The notes: generated by a model from the sequence alone, not told the origin. 32,952 nt of DNA from DATLYB01 sp964502525 (GCA_964502525.1 CAZCXH010000040.1:1-32952); one strand, 5' to 3'. Shown: positions 24,763 through 32,604, counted from the stretch's first letter. Program-made: numbers and translations.

Positions 24763-25641
24763 TCAGCCGGAGGCCGGCAACCCGAAAACATCCTTTATCA
24801 GGTTGATCCCCGAATTCCATTTTGAGGCATTGCCGCCCTGCAACCGGCACATCTCCTTCTCATCCACCTCGGGAAACTGATGAGTCATTTTAGCAACTGA
24901 CTTCAGCCCTTTCGGTCCCTCGAAGATGTTTCCATAAAGAAAAAACTCCGGATTTGACTCGAAAACCTCAACCGTATGGTCGTCTGCCTTGTGATAGTAA
25001 TACATCTGCGCTCCATCCGGAATGATGCCATAAACAGCCGCCAGCCTGATCTCATCCGTATTGTTTTCGCCTGAGGCATGAATGAGGCGGTGGTCGTATA
25101 TCAGCGCTTCTCCAGCTTTCATGTGAAGGGATTGCAGCATTTTCCAAACGGTGTCTCTCACTTGGTTAAATGCCGAATGAATGTTGACGCTGCGGTAGCT
25201 TTTCAGCCATGCATGGCTTTTGGGGATGATCATGATCGCCCCGTTCGCTTCATGTAAATCCACCAGCGGCACCCAGATGTTGAAAGAGCGGTACTGTTCC
25301 TCATCCACGATGTTCCAATCCTGGTGGGGTTCCAATGTCCCTTTTTGTCCTTTTCCCTTGGCAATAAATGAGCCGCCCAGCGGATTGCAATTGACAAACA
25401 TCTCGCTGATGGGCCTGGCGAAAATTTTTTTAATGTAATCATTCATCTTCATCCTCAGTCCAATATCAGGCACGTGCGCGGTGGCATACATCCCTTCCAA
25501 TTGCCGGGGATGGCTGGAGAAGTAAAAGTCACACAGCGATTTAACCTCTCCTTCCGTGAGGAATGGCACAATCACATATCCTTCAGTTAAAAGCCTGCTG
25601 TCAAGCCCTGTGTCTTTCAAAATTTGCTGGTCAACCGCCAT
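24763..25641 (-). CDS. PhyH5: PhyH-like Fe(II)/2OG oxygenase
   Basis: This is the last gene of the minus-strand operon, 292 residues, starting at ATG 25641, which shares one base with the PhyH6 stop (TGATG). The triad is His106-x-Asp108 (PHQDWNIVDEE) and His188 (LIHASGENN). Arg199 is the 2OG candidate. The PN after the distal His is replaced by EN. Core blocks WVPLVDLHEANGAI and PKSHAWLKSYRS are present; the usual GSH is KSH here. The tail is GPKGLKSVAKMTHQFPEV, a variant of the RPxxG motif. Cytoplasmic, no signal peptide. It faces wzt tail to tail. Confidence 0.88.
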   Translation of the reverse strand: MAVDQQILKDTGLDSRLLTEGYVIVPFLTEGEVKSLCDFYFSSHPRQLEGMYATAHVPDIGLRMKMNDYIKKIFARPISEMFVNCNPLGGSFIAKGKGQKGTLEPHQDWNIVDEEQYRSFNIWVPLVDLHEANGAIMIIPKSHAWLKSYRSVNIHSAFNQVRDTVWKMLQSLHMKAGEALIYDHRLIHASGENNTDEIRLAAVYGIIPDGAQMYYYHKADDHTVEVFESNPEFFLYGNIFEGPKGLKSVAKMTHQFPEVDEKEMCRLQGGNASKWNSGINLIKDVFGLPASG

Positions 25642-26564
25642 CAGTTGAATATTTCCGTTACTTTATTATTAAGGAAACTGTCTTTCGTGCCGGAATGATC
25701 TCTGAATGCCGGGTATCCTGCGCCCGTCCTCATCTTTGCCACCAGTTTAACCAACTCTTCCCTGCCGGGTGACGGAAGACGGTAGTTAATGAAACCTTTG
25801 CTCGCGCCCATCTTCGGGCGAAGCGGAATATCGTTGATGAAATCATCGAAGCTGATAAGGAAATTTTCAGGCATCTCAAACACTTCCAGCCTGCCGTCAT
25901 TTTTCTGCGAATCGTTGTAGTGGAACATCATAGGAGCGCCTTTTGTCTTCACGCCCGCTGTGATGGCTTTTCGGATTTTATCCGAACGATTCGGGGCGGA
26001 ATAATGCACCACGCTTTGATTCAATATCACGGCCTCTCCCGCTTTCACATGCATCGGCTCCGATTGCTCAATCATGTATCCGTCATTGCCTGAAAAGAAA
26101 AACGGCAGCGTTGGAGCGCGCACCACATTCAGCGAATCAAAATGGCTGCCGGGCACAACATGAAGCGCTCCATTCGTTTCGTCAATGTCATTCAGCGGCA
26201 CCCAGCAGTTGAGCGCCACAAATTTCGTTTCATCCACTATCGTCCAATCCTGATGAATGGCCAGTTCGCTTTGCTGCGAAGGCAATTTGTAAAGAAATGC
26301 CGCGCCAAACGGCTGGTAGTTGACAAACAGTCTTTCATAATGTTTGCTGAAAACGCGCACCACTTCATCACTTGCCTTTTTCTTGTAGCCCAGGTCGCGC
26401 GAATAACTTCCGGATACAAACCCGCCTTGCGGATTGGGATGCAGTTCATCAAAAAAAAGGTTCAGGTATTCAACTTCCTTCTTATTGAGCAGTTGTGCCG
26501 TAAGGAATCCTTGTTTCTCAAATTTTTTCTGCAGTGCGGAATCTTTGAATATGGGAGGCGCCAT
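25641..26564 (-). CDS. PhyH6: PhyH-like Fe(II)/2OG oxygenase
   Basis: The frame extends to 26654, but that would overlap PhyH7 by 74 bases. ATG 26564 gives MAPPIFKDSALQKKFEKQGF, which aligns with siblings, and leaves a 16-base gap after PhyH7. From there the protein is 307 residues. The triad is His104-x-Asp106 (IHQDWTIVDET) and His187 (VVHYSAPNRSD). Arg198 is the 2OG candidate. Core blocks WVPLNDIDETNGAL and PGSHFDSLNVVRAPT are present. The tail RPKMGASKGFINYRLP carries the shared motif. It is coupled to PhyH5 by a one-base TGATG overlap. The substrate is unknown. Confidence 0.88.
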   Translation of the reverse strand: MAPPIFKDSALQKKFEKQGFLTAQLLNKKEVEYLNLFFDELHPNPQGGFVSGSYSRDLGYKKKASDEVVRVFSKHYERLFVNYQPFGAAFLYKLPSQQSELAIHQDWTIVDETKFVALNCWVPLNDIDETNGALHVVPGSHFDSLNVVRAPTLPFFFSGNDGYMIEQSEPMHVKAGEAVILNQSVVHYSAPNRSDKIRKAITAGVKTKGAPMMFHYNDSQKNDGRLEVFEMPENFLISFDDFINDIPLRPKMGASKGFINYRLPSPGREELVKLVAKMRTGAGYPAFRDHSGTKDSFLNNKVTEIFN

Positions 26565-26580
26565 CAACTGATTTTTTCCA

Positions 26581-27516
26581 TCAAGCGTTGAAATAATTCT
26601 TTCCTGCAGGCGCATGTTCGGATTGAAGATGACCCTGAGGCACCGCATCAGCAATTAATTCGCGCGCATTCGTGCGCTTCAGATGTGTTTCCAGGTAGCT
26701 CTTGTCAATTTTCGGAAAATCGTATTTCACCAATCCAAGCGACTTGCCAATCTTGGGACGGTCATGGATGTTGCTTCCGAATTGCTCGAAGTCGGTCATG
26801 AAATGCTCGTCCTGGGCATACACTTCCACGCAGTCTTTATGATTTTCTTTATCATAATAATAGGTGCGGAATTCGGAATCCTTGTGCGTGAAGTAAGTGT
26901 TGGTGACAATACGCAATTCTTCCGAATAGTTGGGCGGTGAGAAATGAATGATGCTTTGGTCGAAAAAGACGGCTGTTCCGGCTTTGATCAAAACCGGTTG
27001 AAGATAATCTATCATTTCATCCATCACCGGGCTGAAAAATTCCTGAATGGAAGATCCCCTGTAAGTCGGGAAAAGGCGATGACTGCCGGGAATTACAAAC
27101 AATGCCCCATTCTTGATGGTGAGGTCAACCAGCGGCACCCAGATATTGATGCCCGTGAAACGCGATTCATCCACCAGCGACATATCCTGGTGCACGCACA
27201 TTCCGCTATCCGGTCCGGGGCTTTTCACGATGAAACAGCCGCACATCACTTTGATATTCCGGCAATATTGAGCTATCGGCCGCTCGCATATTCTGCGGAT
27301 TTCTGAATCGGCAACCTGCCTGTAATTTTTGTCTTTTGAAAAAGTGCTCGGAAAGAAGCCTTTTTCATCTTTTGGATGAAGCCGGTGATACAGTTCGTTC
27401 AACTCGAGGATCTCTTCCGGATTATAAAAAGGCAAGGGAAGGTATCCGTCCCGCTCAAATTGCTCCTGGTGGGTATCATCGCGGAAAACTTTCAGCATTT
27501 TTGGAAAGGAGAACAT
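26581..27516 (-). CDS. PhyH7: PhyH-like Fe(II)/2OG oxygenase
   Basis: The protein is 311 residues from ATG 27516. A second Met at 27498 (MLKVFRDDTHQEQFERDGY) aligns better with siblings and may be the true start. The triad is His109-x-Asp111 followed by Met (VHQDMSLVDES), and His191 (IIHFSPPNYS). Arg202 is the 2OG candidate. Core blocks are WVPLVDLTIKNGAL and PGSHRLFPTYRGSS. The tail RPKIGKSLGLVKYDFPKI is a clear example of the shared C-terminal motif. It lies 20 bases after PhyH8 in the minus operon. HQDM in place of HQDW is a minor variation next to the iron site. Confidence 0.88.
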   Translation of the reverse strand: MFSFPKMLKVFRDDTHQEQFERDGYLPLPFYNPEEILELNELYHRLHPKDEKGFFPSTFSKDKNYRQVADSEIRRICERPIAQYCRNIKVMCGCFIVKSPGPDSGMCVHQDMSLVDESRFTGINIWVPLVDLTIKNGALFVIPGSHRLFPTYRGSSIQEFFSPVMDEMIDYLQPVLIKAGTAVFFDQSIIHFSPPNYSEELRIVTNTYFTHKDSEFRTYYYDKENHKDCVEVYAQDEHFMTDFEQFGSNIHDRPKIGKSLGLVKYDFPKIDKSYLETHLKRTNARELIADAVPQGHLQSEHAPAGKNYFNA

Positions 27517-27536
27517 GCTTTTGTTTTTTATTCAGC

Positions 27537-29471
27537 CTACACCCTTTTTTTCACTTCTTTCAGGATATTGGCGGGCGTGTACTTCTGGAAGAAATTCCGG
27601 TCATCATTCCATTCAAGCGGCTTCTCGCTGCCGCTGGTCATCACTGCTGATTCGCTGACAGGCTCGGGTTCCGGCTTCGGTTCGGGTTTTATCTCTTTTT
27701 TTGGCTCCTCCTTTTTAGAGCCATCCATGTTATAGCTGAAAAGCGCGGCCAGCTTTTCACACATAGGCGCATTAAATTCGTTTCCATATTCCTTTGCCAG
27801 TTCAATCAATTCATCGCCCGTGAACTCAGGAAGCACGTAAGGAATTTCTCCTTCCAGTTCATATCCTTTAATCAGCTCGCCTTTGTCATACATTTTGGAG
27901 AGCGTCACATTTCCGTATTTTCTGAAAAAATCTTTGTCAACTTTATATTTCAAGAGGGTATTTTTCTTCCCATCCGGTTTCATGTAATAGTGCCGCAGTT
28001 GGGCGTCCTGTTGCGTAAAACCGATGCCGAAGGCAATGCGCGGCTTGTCTGTCGAATTGGGAGGCGAGCCGTGGAAGGTCCTGTTATCAAAGATCAGGGC
28101 CTCACCGGCTTTCATCTCAATAACCTTCATGTAAGGGAATATGGTGAACATATGTTCTGCAAGGGGAACGGGCGCTTGCGGGGAAGGCGAAGGACGGTGG
28201 TTGGTAAAGAACTTATGACTGCCGCGCACCACCCCGATGGCACCGCTGTCAACCGTTACGTCCACCAGCGGTATCCAGCAGGAAACCGTGCAGTATTTGT
28301 CTTCTTCGTCAACGAATGACCAGTCCTGATGAACCGGAACAACGCCCTTCAGGGTGGGTTCCTTGATGACAAAACTTGCGACATAAGCCTTGGCATTCTT
28401 GAAGTGAGGCGCGGCTTTGGGAAGCGCCACTTCAAAAATCTTATCCATTACCTTTCCTACAAACTGCTTGTCATCGTTATCCATGCTGATATGCCAGCCC
28501 AGCCCCGCCTCATCTTTCATATTCAGAGAATAAAAAAAGTTCAGCAGCTCTTTCACTTCTTTATCACCGAGCATCTTAATCTTTACATAGCCTTCGCGCT
28601 CAAAGAATTCCTGCGCGGCAGGGTCGCTGAACAAGGGTGTCATGTTCCTTTCCCTTCTTGCCTTGGTGAGCAGATGATGCAGCTTCAAAGGACGCATCTG
28701 CTTGATTTTATAATCAAACTCGTCAACCTTTTCGCCAAATGCGGGACGCTGACCGATATTATCATATTTAAGGAACATATCATCGGGCATGGCATATTTC
28801 TCGACTCTTCCGTTTCCGTTACTGTGATACAGAAGCAATTGGGCTTGTCTCGGTATCATCCCGTATGTGACGGCCACTCTTTCCTTTTGCGTGGAGTTGG
28901 GAGAGGAGGCATGAATGAGGGCATGGTTGAAAACAAAAGCTTCTCCGGCCTTGATGGGCAACACCTCCATTTGATTCCAGATAGAGTCTTTCACATTTTC
29001 GTATTCGCTCGTTAAGGTTGGAGCGCGCAAGGTGCCGGTAAATCGGTGGCTGCCGCGCAAAACCCTGATGGCTCCGTTGGCTTCGTTAGTGTCAACCAGC
29101 GGCACCCAGATAGTTGCCGAATAAAATTTTGATTCATCAACAACGGTCCAATCCTGGTGAACGGGCATTTTGCCCTCCGTTCCGGGTGATTTGCACAGGA
29201 AACTGCTGCCCAATTTTTTAATATCCTGAAATAAAGAATCAATCTTCGGGGCGTAAATGGTTTCTGTAAAATCGGTGATTCTCTTTTTGAATTCAGGCTG
29301 GTCGCTGAATGTGGAAGAATAGAATTTCTTTTCCGGTGTTTTGGGATGCATCTCTTCAAAAAGAGCAGTCAGTTTTTTTACTTCATCGGCATTCAGAAAA
29401 GGCAGAACAACAAAACCATCCTGGTCAAATTGCTGCTGCAGTTTCAGGTCTGTGAAAATCCGGGCGGTCAT
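27537..29471 (-). CDS. PhyH8: two-domain PhyH fusion with Pro/Glu/Lys-rich tail
   Basis: This 644-residue protein has two complete dioxygenase domains. Domain A (1 to about 270) has His105-x-Asp107, His187 and Arg198. Domain B (about 277-580) has His381-x-Asp383, His467 and Arg478. Both carry HQDW, GSHRF/GSHKF and PNST. Domain B begins at Met277 with MTPLFSDPAAQEFF, like a separate sibling start, and that ATG (28643) follows GGGAAAGGAA on the mRNA, so it looks like a former gene start. Domain A keeps the RPAFGEKVDEFDYK tail motif. After domain B comes a PEPKPEPEP linker (about 600-615) and a final helix of about 25 residues. Both sites appear intact. Confidence 0.9.
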   Translation of the reverse strand: MTARIFTDLKLQQQFDQDGFVVLPFLNADEVKKLTALFEEMHPKTPEKKFYSSTFSDQPEFKKRITDFTETIYAPKIDSLFQDIKKLGSSFLCKSPGTEGKMPVHQDWTVVDESKFYSATIWVPLVDTNEANGAIRVLRGSHRFTGTLRAPTLTSEYENVKDSIWNQMEVLPIKAGEAFVFNHALIHASSPNSTQKERVAVTYGMIPRQAQLLLYHSNGNGRVEKYAMPDDMFLKYDNIGQRPAFGEKVDEFDYKIKQMRPLKLHHLLTKARRERNMTPLFSDPAAQEFFEREGYVKIKMLGDKEVKELLNFFYSLNMKDEAGLGWHISMDNDDKQFVGKVMDKIFEVALPKAAPHFKNAKAYVASFVIKEPTLKGVVPVHQDWSFVDEEDKYCTVSCWIPLVDVTVDSGAIGVVRGSHKFFTNHRPSPSPQAPVPLAEHMFTIFPYMKVIEMKAGEALIFDNRTFHGSPPNSTDKPRIAFGIGFTQQDAQLRHYYMKPDGKKNTLLKYKVDKDFFRKYGNVTLSKMYDKGELIKGYELEGEIPYVLPEFTGDELIELAKEYGNEFNAPMCEKLAALFSYNMDGSKKEEPKKEIKPEPKPEPEPVSESAVMTSGSEKPLEWNDDRNFFQKYTPANILKEVKKRV

Positions 29472-29509
29472 TTTTCAGTTTTTAATTGACAAATAATTGA
29501 CAATAATTA

Positions 29510-30406
29510 TTAAACTCCTTGCAGTTGCGGCTCATCAATCCTTGTGGAATACAGCCTGCTTTTGAATTCTTTGACACTTAAAGGATGCTGATGATATTTC
29601 AGAGTTCCGATTTTTTTGACGCCCTGCGGCTGTTTCCATGGATTGAATTCCATATAGAAATCATGATCCACTTCCAGCACATTCACATCTTCCCTGCTGT
29701 CGGCAGGGTTCATGTGATAATGAATGGAAGGCGCCTCTTCGGGAATGAGTATGAGCTGTATGGTGAGGCGCAGGGAGTTGGTTTTATTGATGGCCGAGTA
29801 GTGCACGATGCTGTCGTCCAGAATAACCGCATTGCCGGCTCTTGTATTCATCGGCACCAAAAATTCCTTGATGATGTCGTCTTTTATTCCCTCCAGTTCC
29901 CAGGGAATCATCGGGCCGCGGATTTCACCGAAGCGCTTGTGGCTGCCGGGAACCATCTGCAAGGTGCCGTTCGCAACATTGCTGTCAACCAAAGGGCACC
30001 ATATGGAGACGGACGTGCATTTGCGCTCATCAACGAACGCCCAATTTTGATGCAGCGGCACTTCACCGCCATCGTTTTTTTTGTGAATGTAATTGGCGAT
30101 AATCGGCTTGTAGCCGGCCAGCCATTTTTCCACATGAGGAGCAAAAAAATCCGTAATGATACTGAAGACCTCGCGTTTGAAAGCGATGTTCTTGTCAATA
30201 AAGGTGAAATCGTAAGTGATGAGTTTTGAGTCAGCGACTCCGGTTTCCGATGCGGTTATCTGGCCTCCGCTCTTGGGCAATGTGTCAAAGTACCTTTGCT
30301 TCAGCGAAGCCACTTCCTGCGCTGACAGAAATGGAATTTCAACATATCCGTCACGCTGGAAATTCAATTCGAGCGCTTCATCGCGCATTACACGTCTCAT
30401 GAGCAT
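29510..30406 (-). CDS. PhyH9: PhyH-like protein with His-x-Asn at the iron site
   Basis: The protein is 298 residues from ATG 30406, or 296 from ATG 30400. The predicted HxD is His119-Gln-Asn121 (PLHQNWAFVDER): the iron-binding Asp is replaced by Asn. The DNA codon is AAT. The distal His202 (IVHYSAINKTN) and Arg213 (SLR) remain, though the usual PN after the His is IN. WCPLVDSNVANGTL and PGSHKRFGEIR are otherwise standard. The tail QPQGVKKIGTLKYHQHP keeps the shared motif. It follows wzm by 50 bases. It may be inactive, may bind metal differently, or may act as a structural partner. Confidence 0.86.
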   Translation of the reverse strand: MLMRRVMRDEALELNFQRDGYVEIPFLSAQEVASLKQRYFDTLPKSGGQITASETGVADSKLITYDFTFIDKNIAFKREVFSIITDFFAPHVEKWLAGYKPIIANYIHKKNDGGEVPLHQNWAFVDERKCTSVSIWCPLVDSNVANGTLQMVPGSHKRFGEIRGPMIPWELEGIKDDIIKEFLVPMNTRAGNAVILDDSIVHYSAINKTNSLRLTIQLILIPEEAPSIHYHMNPADSREDVNVLEVDHDFYMEFNPWKQPQGVKKIGTLKYHQHPLSVKEFKSRLYSTRIDEPQLQGV

Positions 30407-30456
30407 TTCAGGGTTTTTCTAAAGTTAAGCAAACAATGCAGCAGAAGCATGGCTTG

Positions 30457-31272
30457 TCAAAGATAATCAGCCATGTTGTCTTCCATTCTGATGAAAATCA
30501 CCATGCCAGTGATAAAAATAACGATTACTTCGGCAAGGGCAAATAAATATCTGGCTGAAGGAAAGACGTCACTCATGATAGCCCACCTGTATAGCTCCAC
30601 GATGCCTGCCATCGGGTTGGCGTAAAGAAAAAAGGAATATTGATCAGGAACCAGCGTTGACGGGTAAAACACAGGCGTAAGCCAGATCAGGAAGCCAACG
30701 AAATAGGGAATAAACTGATTAAGGTCGCGGTAGCGCAGGTTGAGCGCATTGAGCCAGAGAACAATGCCCAATCCGGTGATGATGTTGAGCAGCAGCAATA
30801 GCGGAAGGGACAGCAACCTGGAAGTAAAAGGGAAATCATAAATCGCCATCAGGGCGATAAGTATTACCAGCGATACTGCGGCCTCCACCAGGCCGACAAG
30901 GACCTTTGCCAGCGGCAGCACCATCTTGGGGAAGTAAATCTTCCGGATGATGCTTTGATTGGTGATCAGCGCGCTGCTGCCAATGCCCACCAGGAAGCTG
31001 AAATAATTCCATGCGAACAAACCGGAAAAAGCAAAGAGGGCATAGGGATAAATTTTTATAATGCGCCCGAATACAAATGTGAATAAAATGAGTATCAGTA
31101 TGGGCTTTAATATCAGCCACAACAAGCCGAACCTTGTTTGCGCATAAGTAATCTTTATCTCCTGATGGGCAAAGATAAAAATCATCCTGCGGTACTTCCA
31201 CAGGCTTTTCATATAGCTCACGAAGCCGGTGGGTTCTGAAGTGATGACTAGATAATCTTCGCGGGCGCCCAT
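30457..31272 (-). CDS. wzm: Wzm-type ABC-2 exporter permease
   Basis: This 271-residue inner-membrane protein has the ABC-2/Wzm form: a cytoplasmic N-terminus of about 35 residues including the amphipathic helix KSLWKYRRMIFIFAHQEIK, then about six transmembrane helices (around 50-70, 76-100, 125-145, 155-173, 180-205 and 238-262). The segment TYAQTRFGLLWLILKPIL and the later loop LRYRDLNQFIPYFVGFLIWLTPVFYP are typical of Wzm. It is the first gene of the minus operon, with -7 element TAACTTTG at 31287-31280. It would pair with the Wzt at 23451-24746, which lies 5.7 kb away on the other strand. The exported molecule is unknown. Confidence 0.92.
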   Translation of the reverse strand: MGAREDYLVITSEPTGFVSYMKSLWKYRRMIFIFAHQEIKITYAQTRFGLLWLILKPILILILFTFVFGRIIKIYPYALFAFSGLFAWNYFSFLVGIGSSALITNQSIIRKIYFPKMVLPLAKVLVGLVEAAVSLVILIALMAIYDFPFTSRLLSLPLLLLLNIITGLGIVLWLNALNLRYRDLNQFIPYFVGFLIWLTPVFYPSTLVPDQYSFFLYANPMAGIVELYRWAIMSDVFPSARYLFALAEVIVIFITGMVIFIRMEDNMADYL

Positions 31273-31579
31273 TTTGTGCCAAAGTTATCGCTAAACACAT
31301 GCTCACGGAAGTTTCAGCCGGAGGCTCGTTGATAGCATACGCTCGCGGGGAGGCGAGCACTCACCCCCTTCGACCCCCTCAAAGGGGGATGCCTCGCGCG
31401 GTAGCAGCCTCCCTTGATAGCGAAGCATCCCGATTCTATCGGGAGGGAGGTTGCAGGATTAAAAGATGCAATTCCATCTGTCTTTTGCTCTTTAATCCAG
31501 CCTCACCCCCGCCCTCCGGTCAGACCGGAGGAGTCCGGGCTGATTACTTTGCCTTTTTTCTACTTAATCCGAACTCAGA
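31273..31579. repeat. cluster of hairpin repeats downstream of the barrel gene and upstream of wzm
   Basis: No gene is seen. Four hairpins sit in a row: GCTCGC/GCGAGC (31341-31358); CCCCCTC-AAA-GGGGG (about 31374-31388); GCAGCCTCCC (31404-31413) with GGGAGGTTGC (31445-31454), enclosing CCCGAT-TCT-ATCGGG (31429-31443); and CCTCCGGT-CAG-ACCGGAGG (31513-31531). The last is preceded by GCCTCACCCCCGCCC, the core of the MITE-like family, and followed by a T-rich stretch at about 31553-31559. The right border of the PhyH block is therefore marked by the same repeat families as its left border. Confidence 0.6.
31280..31287 (-). promoter_or_regulatory. Bacteroidota-type -7 element upstream of wzm
   Basis: Read on the minus strand it is TAACTTTG, an exact TAnnTTTG, 7 bases upstream of the wzm ATG at 31272. 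No good -33 TTG is visible 19 bases further up. The mRNA would have a very short leader. It could drive the whole wzm-PhyH9-8-7-6-5 operon. Confidence 0.5.
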
Positions 31580-32380
31580 TTAAAAAGTAAAACTTGCCCC
31601 CACATTGGGGCTGAAGTACCAATCGGTTTGGTCACCTACATTAGACCACAGCACTGCCGGGTTCACATCCAGCACGATCTTATTATTCATAAATGGGAAG
31701 TACATTGAGAACCGGAAGCCTCCGTTGGGGTCGCCATTCACAAAGTGGTTGATGAAGGCTTCTTCGTAGATGGAAAACTTTTCAAACGTGATGGCGTGAT
31801 TCAGGTTGGCAGAAACCACATTGGCTCCATGCGGGGCAGCCTCGCTCCCGTCAACCACTGTTTCGGGGATGGTGCGCGAGTAGCCACCGTTTACCCCGAT
31901 GGTTCCCTTTTTCAGCTTGAAATCGAGGATGCCGGTTACGCCCGGCTGGGCGGCAGTGGTTGAGTTCCATGCCGGTATCAGCGACCCCATCATGAAGCAG
32001 AACCTCACCTTCGAAACAGAATCAGGCTTGAACGGCACGTGCACCCTTATCCAGGGATAAACCGATTGAATGGAAAGCTCATCCTCCCGGGCGGGTGAAT
32101 AGAAGTTCAGCCCTGCGCCTACGCCCACTTCCATGAATTCGCTCAACCCGTATATCAAATTCAAGGTCGGCTGAAATCCTTTTTCCAGTTCCGATTTGAA
32201 AGGGACAACGGCATTGAAGCGCAAATCCACGACAAAATCCTTTTTAGCTACCGGCACGGTGTTAAAGCCATCCGTAGCGCTCCATCCGGTAACGCCCCCG
32301 GCAAAAGCGCCCGTTGTCGCAGATAGCGTTAAAATCAAAAAAATCGGCAAAAAGGTTGGTTTTTTGAATAGCAGTGTCAT
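31580..32380 (-). CDS. predicted outer-membrane beta-barrel protein
   Basis: The 266-residue protein has a signal peptide (about 1-28, hydrophobic LPIFLILTLSA then GAFAGG). The mature part alternates short polar and hydrophobic stretches, as in beta-hairpins (for example FVVDLRFNAVVPFKSE, LNLIYGLSEFMEVGVGAGLNFY, WIRVHVPF). It ends in Phe (GASFTF), typical of proteins inserted by the BAM complex. I do not recognise a named family. It is the only gene between the wzm promoter region and the AT-rich gap. It is separated from wzm by 307 bases of hairpins, so it is unlikely to be in the same operon. A channel or adhesin is possible, not shown. Confidence 0.7.
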   Translation of the reverse strand: MTLLFKKPTFLPIFLILTLSATTGAFAGGVTGWSATDGFNTVPVAKKDFVVDLRFNAVVPFKSELEKGFQPTLNLIYGLSEFMEVGVGAGLNFYSPAREDELSIQSVYPWIRVHVPFKPDSVSKVRFCFMMGSLIPAWNSTTAAQPGVTGILDFKLKKGTIGVNGGYSRTIPETVVDGSEAAPHGANVVSANLNHAITFEKFSIYEEAFINHFVNGDPNGGFRFSMYFPFMNNKIVLDVNPAVLWSNVGDQTDWYFSPNVGASFTF

Positions 32381-32604
32381 TTTTTTTTAAATTTTTATGA
32401 TCAAACTAAATATTATCCGCAAATATTGATAACATTTTTTAAAAAATTTCAGCAAATTTTGGAAAAATTATCCACATATCGCTATTTTTTTGAAAAAATT
32501 CGCGGAGCAACGCAAATAACTTCACCCGCCAGAGGCGGGCGAAAGCGAAGGGGGGTGAATCATGAAATTTTGATTTGCCGCCCTGCCTTTATATTATTGT
32601 ATGA
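32381..32604. other. AT-rich gap with two DnaA-box-like sites and a hairpin repeat
   Basis: An A/T-rich tract (32381-32510) contains TTATCCACA (32468-32476), identical to the DnaA-box consensus, and TTATCCGCA (32413-32421), one base different. A hairpin repeat follows at 32521-32559: outer arms TTCACCC and GGGTGAA, inner stem CCCGCC-AGA-GGCGGG. No gene is seen. The sites may control transcription or be chance in an AT-rich context. Confidence 0.35.

Noticed and set aside
26565..26654. Longer PhyH6 start at 26654
   Set aside because: It would overlap PhyH7 by 74 bases and add 30 residues unlike any sibling; ATG 26564 aligns well.
28329..29015. 228-residue plus-strand open frame
   Set aside because: It is antisense to the two-domain PhyH8 gene, has no start signal and no motif.
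19925..31272. Ectoine hydroxylase, kanamycin-type or other known PhyH pathway
   Set aside because: No accompanying ectoine, aminoglycoside or halogenation genes are present, and nothing ties the domains to those substrates.
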